Positions 1-4,945 of a stretch of DNA of 6,199 nucleotides are shown in pieces. Numbering within the stretch: the first letter of the stretch is position 1; each line of letters opens with the position of its first letter. Source of the stretch: CAYTLQ01 sp964438715. GTDB taxonomy: Bacteria > Bacteroidota > Ignavibacteria > Ignavibacteriales > Ignavibacteriaceae. Under the pieces are notes generated by a model. It did no database searches and was not told the DNA's origin. It saw only the letters and a program-made list of their open reading frames with translations. Made by a program: the position numbers and the translations under genes. The stretch lies in assembly GCA_964438715.1 (NCBI GenBank), contig CAYTLQ010000198.1, forward strand, positions 1-6,199. The letters run 5' to 3'.

Positions 1-2
1 CT

Positions 3-179
3 TCAGAAGGTCCCGACGATATGCCAGCCCATATAAAAAGTTCTCTCATTGGCTGTTCGTTAAGTATTCCCGTAACTTCGGGTCGGTTAAATTTAGGCAC
101 ATGGCAAGGAATCTATCTCTGTGAATTCCGTAGAAATGGCGGAAGCAGAAAACTTGTAGCCACTATAATCGGAGAATAA
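3..179 (+). CDS. YjbQ/UPF0047 family protein, C-terminal fragment (5' end outside window)
   Basis: The frame is open from the left edge (first full codon at 3) to TAA at 177-179 and gives the last 58 residues of a protein. It contains DDMPAHIKSSLIG followed by LGTWQGIYLCEFR and ends in KLVATIIGE. This is the characteristic C-terminal half of the YjbQ/UPF0047 family: a conserved D-M-P-A-H segment, then a G-x-W-Q strand and a final beta strand. The family is small (about 130-140 residues), so roughly the last 40% is visible. Some members, including E. coli YjbQ, have been reported to show weak thiamine-phosphate-synthase activity and are sometimes named 'secondary thiamine-phosphate synthase'; the physiological role is unsettled. 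The next gene begins one base after the stop, so the two are probably co-transcribed. Family assignment is secure from the motifs, but the function is not. Confidence 0.88.
   Translation, partial: SEGPDDMPAHIKSSLIGCSLSIPVTSGRLNLGTWQGIYLCEFRRNGGSRKLVATIIGE
171..174 (+). promoter_or_regulatory. Shine-Dalgarno GGAG that fixes a TTG start
   Basis: GGAG at 171-174 lies six bases before TTG at 181, inside the last codons of the YjbQ gene. The only nearby ATG (253-255) is out of frame with the beta-propeller gene. Starting at the TTG also gives a good signal peptide. The site therefore supports a non-ATG start and translational coupling to the upstream gene. It is the clearest ribosome-binding sequence in the window; the other starts have weak ones or none. 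Confidence 0.6.
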
Positions 180-180
180 A

Positions 181-1044
181 TTGCATCCTCTGCAAAACTT
201 AGTCATTTCTGTTTTGTTTCTACAGGCTTCTCTGTATTCTCAGGTTTTTGTTTATGAAAAAACAATTGGTTCTTTTAATCGTGCCAATACATTTAGTTTC
301 ACACCTTCGGGATATTTTTATGTTATGGATGTGGGTGATTACTCCCTGATAAAAATTGATACTTCAGGTAGCGAGTCGGCGCGTTGTGGCGGATTTGGTT
401 GGGACGATGGACTTTTTGATGAGCCTGTTGATTTGTTCACAACTCCACTGTTAGTCTATGTTACCGATTATAATAATCATAGAATTCAGCAATTTGATGC
501 CCAACTGAATTTCATTTCCAAATTAAGTGGTTCTTCTGAGACCAACACAGGAGATTTCAGGTATCCTGTTTCTTGCACTGTCAGCGCTTCCGGAGACTTA
601 TTCATTCTTGAATATTATAGCAAGAAAATCCTTAAGTATAACTTTTCCGGTAATTATCTTTTGGAATTCGGGGGCATAGAGTCAGGTGAGTTCTCGTTAA
701 CTGATCCGAAAGCTCTCGCCTTCGATGCCAACACAAGTACAATACTTGTTTTGGAAGATAATACCATCACATTTTTTGATACATTCGGCAATGGAATTAA
801 AAAAATTCGCCTGAACACAACTGGATACCGGAATTTTTCTTTATTTAATGAAGATATCATTATTTCCGATGGTAATAAACTTACCTTATATTCATCACGG
901 ACAAAAGAATTTATCCTCGGAAGATTTGAAGGTAAAGCACCGGAATATATTAACGACCTTTCTGTTCACGGTAACCAACTCTTTATTCTTGAGGACGATC
1001 ATATCAATGTTTATCAAATCAGGTATGAAGAAGATTCTCACTAA
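181..1044 (+). CDS. Secreted six-bladed NHL-type beta-propeller protein
   Basis: This 287-residue protein starts at TTG 181, supported by a GGAG six bases upstream and by an N-terminal hydrophobic stretch (about residues 6-19) that ends in a plausible signal-peptidase site near LYS-Q21. The mature part shows six repeats of a strand pattern ending in a hydrophobic 'x-D/E-x-x-x-x-x-I-x-x-F/Y-D' unit, at about residues 44-60, 91-106, 139-154, 187-200, 225-237 and 266-279. The second, VYVTDYNNHRIQQFD, is a textbook NHL repeat, and six units make one closed propeller. Such propellers mostly bind ligands or proteins, although some are hydrolases or lyases; I see no catalytic signature, so no activity is assigned. 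The protein should act in the periplasm or outside the cell. It starts one base after the YjbQ stop and overlaps the downstream DUF2085 gene by 20 bases, so it is probably part of the same transcript. Confidence 0.82.
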   Translation: MHPLQNLVISVLFLQASLYSQVFVYEKTIGSFNRANTFSFTPSGYFYVMDVGDYSLIKIDTSGSESARCGGFGWDDGLFDEPVDLFTTPLLVYVTDYNNHRIQQFDAQLNFISKLSGSSETNTGDFRYPVSCTVSASGDLFILEYYSKKILKYNFSGNYLLEFGGIESGEFSLTDPKALAFDANTSTILVLEDNTITFFDTFGNGIKKIRLNTTGYRNFSLFNEDIIISDGNKLTLYSSRTKEFILGRFEGKAPEYINDLSVHGNQLFILEDDHINVYQIRYEEDSH

Positions 1045-1507
1045 AAAGTTTCCGCTTTTGTTACTTTTTATTGTGCTAACCTTGTGGAATCTTGGATTCA
1101 GTGCCTCATATATTTTCAAAGACTCCGCATTAGTTGTTTCAATCATTCCATTCCTGAATCTTCTCTATGATGGAGTTTGCCATCAGCTGCCGGAAAAGTC
1201 TTTTGGTGAAGGTATTTCGGGATTTTTAGTCTGTGCCCGATGCACAGGTATCTACCTCGGTTTGGAATTAACTTTGATGTTTTTACTTTTTGTTTCATTT
1301 AGAAAAACAATCACCGGAATAGAGACTTTTATAAAATATTTTCTCCCTTTTACATTTGGGCTTATTATAGCTGATGTTGTTTCCGTAAAAACCGAACTTT
1401 ATCACTATACACGGCTTTTGTCATTCACAACAGGGGTATTGTTCGGCAGTGCAATTATCATTACGCTTTATTACCGGATTTTAAACAAATATCAAAATAC
1501 TTTATGA
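1025..1507 (+). CDS. DUF2085 family integral membrane protein
   Basis: This 160-residue protein starts at ATG 1025 (MKKILTKKFPLLLLF). An in-frame ATG at 848 would add 59 residues, but that extension lies wholly inside the propeller gene and reads as non-coding, so the 1025 start is preferred. The DUF2085 signature is clear: C52-H53-Q54-L-P-x-K-S59-F60, then C70-A-R-C73-T-G-I-Y-L-G. The three Cys and one His are conserved across the family and look like a possible metal or redox site on the membrane surface, but this is inference because no biochemical function is established to my knowledge. Hydrophobic helices are at about 9-27, 66-92, 104-122 and 131-149. The family's last-helix feature, R130-L-L-S-F-T-T-G-x-L-F-G, is present. 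The start overlaps the upstream gene by 20 bases and the stop overlaps the next start as ATGA, which suggests translational coupling on both sides. Confidence 0.83.
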   Translation: MKKILTKKFPLLLLFIVLTLWNLGFSASYIFKDSALVVSIIPFLNLLYDGVCHQLPEKSFGEGISGFLVCARCTGIYLGLELTLMFLLFVSFRKTITGIETFIKYFLPFTFGLIIADVVSVKTELYHYTRLLSFTTGVLFGSAIIITLYYRILNKYQNTL

Positions 1508-1995
1508 ACCGAACATTTTCTCCCTCGCTCGTATTTGGATTTGCTGCAGCCGTTTTGACTATCGTTCCGGGACTTAAAAACTTTGCCTGCTGTCTCCTCC
1601 TCCCTGCCGCCGGCGCTGCAGCAGTTTATGTTACCCAAAAACTTTTGCCTGACGAACAGATATATTTTTCAAAAGCGCTAAAAATAGGCTTCCTTACCGG
1701 TGTTTTTACAACGCTCTTTGGCACAACACTTGAAATATTGATGACATTTTTACTTCACTCAAATGATCTTACTGAGACATTACCTGAAGTTGAGAAAATG
1801 CTTGAGTCTATGAATCTTGGCTCAGCCGCACAGGAGTCAATAAGACTACTAAGAAAAATTTCACAAGAAATAACAGAGTATGGTTATTCACTTGTTTTCA
1901 GTATTATGTTATTTATTAGCAATTTTATTGTAAATCTTTTCTTTGGAATAACCGGTGCTCTTTTAGGTATGGCTTATATAAATAAAAATGAATGA
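1504..1995 (+). CDS. Four-helix integral membrane protein with a CC motif, function unknown
   Basis: This 163-residue protein starts at ATG 1504, which overlaps the DUF2085 stop as ATGA. Hydrophobic segments are at about residues 7-22, 27-45, 60-84 and 128-156. A charged, probably amphipathic helical stretch at about 88-125 (EVEKMLESMN, RLLRKISQEI) separates the last two. The N-terminal half has an x-P-G-L-K-N-F-A-C29-C30-x(6)-G-A-A-A-V-Y pattern, then a helix with G62-F-L-T-G. Small membrane proteins with a Cys-Cys pair before a Gly/Ala-rich helix and a later G-x-x-x-G helix are familiar as uncharacterised proteins in FCB and Acidobacteria genomes. The overall shape also resembles DUF4199, but I cannot assign that with confidence. 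There is no visible Shine-Dalgarno, so initiation probably relies on coupling to the preceding gene. Confidence 0.72.
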   Translation: MNRTFSPSLVFGFAAAVLTIVPGLKNFACCLLLPAAGAAAVYVTQKLLPDEQIYFSKALKIGFLTGVFTTLFGTTLEILMTFLLHSNDLTETLPEVEKMLESMNLGSAAQESIRLLRKISQEITEYGYSLVFSIMLFISNFIVNLFFGITGALLGMAYINKNE

Positions 1996-2014
1996 TAAAA
2001 CAATTAATTGATGT

Positions 2015-2314
2015 ATGATTAACGCTGTTATTTTTACCGTTCACTTAATTTTTGCACTCGTGGTTTACACAAAAAAATGGCAGGATGAGAGTGTTAGCAT
2101 GGCGCTATTAAATGTTGGGTTAATCGGGATACTTTTTTCTGTTGGCTGGGGTATAACTACAATGATTGCAAAATCCCTGATGGAGGCTGAGGGTTTTGGA
2201 GTTCAGTTTGATAGAGATACTTTTGCTTTAAGCCTCTTAAGTATAGCCGAGTACTTTTTTTATAAAATGTACTATCGTGACCTTTTTACTGAAGACGATA
2301 CGGAAAAACAATAA
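2015..2314 (+). CDS. Small integral membrane protein of 99 residues, unknown function
   Basis: The start is ATG 2015, 19 bases after the preceding stop. Another ATG at 2011 is out of frame and reaches TAA within three codons. Hydrophobic segments lie at about residues 3-19, 30-52 and 69-84. The loop between the second and third (AKSLMEAEGFGVQFDRD) and the tail (FTEDDTEKQ) are polar and acidic. The protein reads as genuine: the helices are well formed, the reading frame is tightly packed in the same direction as its neighbours, and it fills the space up to the convergent unit. I recognise no family. The final 29 bases overlap the 3' end of the TonB-like gene on the other strand. There is no good Shine-Dalgarno before the start. 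Confidence 0.66.
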   Translation: MINAVIFTVHLIFALVVYTKKWQDESVSMALLNVGLIGILFSVGWGITTMIAKSLMEAEGFGVQFDRDTFALSLLSIAEYFFYKMYYRDLFTEDDTEKQ

Positions 2315-2999
2315 CAGCTATTTGCTCAACCTGTTTTTGCCCCTTGCGTAAAGGTTCGAATCTCCATTGTTTTAATGAGTTAATTGCAGCATTCTCCAAC
2401 CGCGTGTCAGCTTTGGTTAATGGAAAAACATTGCCAACCGTACCATCTGCGAGAATCGTAAATCGCAAACGAATATCAATTTCTTTGTTTACTCCTGAAG
2501 GATATTCCGGCAGAACATAACTATAAATTTTCCTCTGACCTCCGCCTCCCCACTCTATATCATAGCCGAATCCACCGGGACCACCAAGATCATTCCCCAT
2601 TCCCTTTGGACCACCAGTTCCTTCTTTATCGGATTGATAAGTTGAAGTGTTATCCTTATTCGTTGGTTTTGTTTTGCTTGAAATAGCCTCTTCCGAAGGA
2701 GAGTTTGTGGAAGTATTTTCATCCTGAACTTCCGGATCGGCAGGCAGATTCTTCGAACCGCCTTCTTCCAAATCGTTCACTTCACCAAACATTTCACTTC
2801 CGGCACTACCGGCGGAGGACCCCGGACCACCAAATCCGAATCCGATCTCAACCAGTTCAGTAACAGGTGCAGGATAGTCAAATTTCCAATTGAACATTAC
2901 CAGCAGAAGCGCTGTATGTAAACCAAGGGAAAGAACAATTGATCCGGCACCGGAATAACTTCTTTTTGTACTTTGTTTTTTATCCTTTGCTCTGACCAT
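2286..2999 (-). CDS. TonB-like energy transducer protein
   Basis: This 237-residue protein starts at ATG 2999, the only in-frame choice: the upstream in-frame ATG at 3026 runs into TGA two codons later. A basic N-terminus (KDKKQSTKR) precedes one membrane helix at about 17-37. That helix contains S24-L-G-L-H28, the same Ser-x3-His spacing as the S16/H20 pair of E. coli TonB needed for coupling to ExbB/ExbD. The periplasmic linker (about 40-155) is Gly-rich and acidic, with GFGFGGPGSSAGSAGS near its start and GGPGGFGYDIEWGGGG near its end, rather than the Pro-Lys/Pro-Glu linker of classical TonB. The C-terminal domain (about 160-237) fits TonB_C: L163-P-E-Y-P, then RLRFTILADGTV, then LENAAINSLKQWRFEPL, then a final strand. 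Family knowledge says such proteins transmit proton-motive force to outer-membrane receptors. No exbB or exbD is visible here. It is the last gene of the leftward unit, 34 bases after the HU-SPOR gene. Confidence 0.85.
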   Translation of the reverse strand: MVRAKDKKQSTKRSYSGAGSIVLSLGLHTALLLVMFNWKFDYPAPVTELVEIGFGFGGPGSSAGSAGSEMFGEVNDLEEGGSKNLPADPEVQDENTSTNSPSEEAISSKTKPTNKDNTSTYQSDKEGTGGPKGMGNDLGGPGGFGYDIEWGGGGQRKIYSYVLPEYPSGVNKEIDIRLRFTILADGTVGNVFPLTKADTRLENAAINSLKQWRFEPLRKGQKQVEQIAVIVFPYRLQ

Positions 3000-3033
3000 A
3001 GAATCGTTGTCTCTGCATCAAATCATGTTTATA

Positions 3034-4932
3034 TTAGAACTTTCCTGCAACTTTTTCAGCTTCTTCAAGAGTCGAAAAATTCCCGATCCTCACACGATAC
3101 CAGGTGCCCTTGCCGGGAATTTCTACCTGCATTACAAATGCATTATAACCTTGAGACTTTAGTTTATCTGCTTCAGTCTCCGCAACTGATTTACTTTTTA
3201 CCGACATAACCTGAACCTGATATTTGTCGCCATCCCGGAATATATTACCTTTTACCTGCATCGCCGGTTTTTGTTCCCGTTTAACTTTTTGCTCTGGTAC
3301 TCGCTGATTTGGGGCTGATAGTGCATCGGGATTTTTGGGTGTAGTTTCTTTTGTATTAGTTTCCGTTTTTTTGCTATCTGCTAATCCTATGTTCTCCTCA
3401 ACATTTACAGGTGCTGGTATTTCTTTAGAATCATCACTGGAAGGAGGAAGATTTTCAAATGTTAATTGAGTCGGATTCTGCGATTCCGAGGTCTTGTTTG
3501 GATAAGGATAAGTTACCGGGAATTCATAATCCCGCTCTATTATAGTGGCGTATGTTTGTTTAATACCACCAGTCTTCTCCTCACTACTTAAGTATCCTTT
3601 TACCCACACCGGAGGCCCATATAATTTTATGTAAAGAAGAGCACCGGTTAATGTAATTAAAATAAATCCAATTATATACCATTTCATTGAACCGGTACTA
3701 GAAGACGAGCCACTCGTTTCAACCCTATCGCGTATGCCTGTTACCTGAAGTTTACCTTGCTTTGCTTTTTCATAACTTCCACCCCTGAGATCAATAGCTA
3801 TACTATCCGGATCGTCCGGATTAGGTTCATATTGTTCTTCCTCAGACTCTGACGCTGCTTCCAAATTTTCCGTGTTACCCTGGCTTTGCACTAATTCTGA
3901 CTTATCCTCTTCATCGACAATATTCGTGGGTGATTTCAGAACATTTTCAGCAAGAGATTTCTTAAATATTGTATCGAAGTCTTCAATATTATGTTCCTCC
4001 TCCGGTACTTCGGCGTTTTCTTCATTACCCTCGTCCTCCTCTAGTTCACTAAGGTCGATTTCTAATTCCCGCGTTATCGAAGGAACCGGAGCAAAAAATG
4101 AAGACGGCTCTGGAGATTCAACTTCATCTTTAGCAGGAGCAGATTGCTCAGAAATTATTTCAGATTTTTGCTCACTTTCAGTTTGTCTTACAGCTTTTGT
4201 GGTTTTTCTCGAACTGCCAAAATCCCAATCAACAATCGGAAATTCATTTTCTTCTGCATCTGCCGAATACTCAACAGGAAGTGTTATATCTTCAGAAGTA
4301 CTTGTTGAAATAAGTTCTTCTTCCTCAAATTCTTTTTTCCAATCAGCCCCAAACTCCCAATCCAACGATGGGATATCGGATATATCGTTTCCTTTTTTAT
4401 CAAAAGCGCTATTTCCAAAATTCTTTTCCGATACTGAACCGGTGAAGGAAGCAGTGTTCTTAGTTATTTCAGCCTTCCGATTATTATATTCAAAGTGGCC
4501 ACGCTGAATTAACTGTTCCGCTTTATTATCAAGAAACTTTCGAAGTTCAATTGGAGATGAAGGAATTGTTGGTGGTATAAATGGTTGACCTGAAACAGGA
4601 ATTAATGTTTTATTAATACTTAAACTAAAATAATCATCAAGAGGATTATGTTTTGTTAATGATGCATCCGGTATTCCGAACAATAATTCGTTTTTTTTGC
4701 CGGAGTAATTATCGAGTGGTGTAAAACTAATAATCTCCGGAACGGAGTCATGACCATCACCTCCACCGGTTTTTTTCATAACAAATGAACCTATATTCTC
4801 CAGAATAAAAGTATCCCCTTCTCTAAGGTAGCTACCCAGTCGCGAGAGAAAAGATTCCATAAATCTCGCCGCTTCTATTTGCGGGGCTTGTGCCTCCTCG
4901 GCAATTTTGTAAATTAATTCAGAGCGCGTCAT
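3034..4932 (-). CDS. HU-like DNA-binding domain / transmembrane / SPOR domain protein
   Basis: This is a 632-residue single-pass membrane protein starting at ATG 4932. Residues 1-72 match the HU/IHF fold: MTRSELIYKIAEEA, an ARFMESFLSRLGSYLREGD helix, then I-L-E-N-I-G-S-F-V and a closing IISFTP strand. Residues about 75-415 are a low-complexity, Glu/Asp/Ser-rich linker holding two copies of a DW[ED]FG motif. One membrane helix (418-437, KWYIIGFILITLTGALLYIKLYG) follows a Ser/Gly-rich turn. Residues about 440-565 are a polar periplasmic linker. Residues 568-632 are a SPOR domain: KYQVQVMSVKS, AETEADKLKSQGYNAFV, then WYRVRIGNFSTLEEAEKVAGKF. SPOR domains bind peptidoglycan stripped of stem peptides at division septa; the HU domain would face the cytoplasm. 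HU-like plus SPOR proteins are known in Bacteroidota and relatives and have been proposed to act in chromosome segregation or division. The gene lies 13 bases after the beta-barrel gene and 34 bases before the TonB-like gene. Confidence 0.88.
   Translation of the reverse strand: MTRSELIYKIAEEAQAPQIEAARFMESFLSRLGSYLREGDTFILENIGSFVMKKTGGGDGHDSVPEIISFTPLDNYSGKKNELLFGIPDASLTKHNPLDDYFSLSINKTLIPVSGQPFIPPTIPSSPIELRKFLDNKAEQLIQRGHFEYNNRKAEITKNTASFTGSVSEKNFGNSAFDKKGNDISDIPSLDWEFGADWKKEFEEEELISTSTSEDITLPVEYSADAEENEFPIVDWDFGSSRKTTKAVRQTESEQKSEIISEQSAPAKDEVESPEPSSFFAPVPSITRELEIDLSELEEDEGNEENAEVPEEEHNIEDFDTIFKKSLAENVLKSPTNIVDEEDKSELVQSQGNTENLEAASESEEEQYEPNPDDPDSIAIDLRGGSYEKAKQGKLQVTGIRDRVETSGSSSSTGSMKWYIIGFILITLTGALLYIKLYGPPVWVKGYLSSEEKTGGIKQTYATIIERDYEFPVTYPYPNKTSESQNPTQLTFENLPPSSDDSKEIPAPVNVEENIGLADSKKTETNTKETTPKNPDALSAPNQRVPEQKVKREQKPAMQVKGNIFRDGDKYQVQVMSVKSKSVAETEADKLKSQGYNAFVMQVEIPGKGTWYRVRIGNFSTLEEAEKVAGKF
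4216..4374 (-). repeat. Two copies of a DW[ED]FG motif in the acidic linker of the HU-SPOR protein
   Basis: Residues 187-195 read IPSLDWEFG and residues 231-239 read FPIVDWDFG, 44 residues apart, each followed by a basic patch (ADWKK and SSRKTTK). Both keep P at position 2 and D-W-[ED]-F-G at positions 5-9. At DNA level the copies share only short identity (tcccaatc on the plus strand), so the similarity looks selected at protein level. In an otherwise featureless, hydrophilic linker, a repeated Trp/Phe-containing motif is a candidate short linear binding motif for a cytoplasmic partner. The repetition is seen directly; the binding role is inference. Confidence 0.5.
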
Positions 4933-4945
4933 TCTATTCTGTTAG

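Noticed and set aside
164..169. TATAAT hexamer as a -10 promoter element for the propeller gene
   Set aside because: No matching -35 sits about 17 bases upstream (GGAAGC there), the hexamer codes for part of the conserved YjbQ C-terminus, and it would leave almost no leader and remove the GGAG from its transcript context.
848..1024. 59-residue N-terminal extension of the DUF2085 protein from an in-frame ATG at 848
   Set aside because: It lies entirely inside the beta-propeller coding region, carries no family similarity, and the ATG at 1025 gives a normal DUF2085 N-terminus with a basic residue-rich start and first helix.
654..1146. Minus-strand open frames at 654-860 and 895-1146
   Set aside because: Both are antisense to the well-supported propeller and DUF2085 genes and have no recognisable protein features.
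3000..3033. Gap between the HU-SPOR and TonB-like genes as a possible terminator or promoter site
   Set aside because: The 34 bases hold no hairpin with a T-run and no convincing promoter pair; they read as an ordinary intra-operon spacer.
2973..3209. 78-codon plus-strand open frame
   Set aside because: It is antisense to the SPOR domain and the TonB-like start; the translation shows no coherent domain.
3872..4507. 211-codon open frame on the plus strand, very rich in Ser
   Set aside because: It is the antisense image of the Glu/Asp/Ser-rich linker of the HU-SPOR gene; GAA/GAG codons read as TTC/CTC and TCx in reverse frames. It has no domain and no ribosome-binding site.
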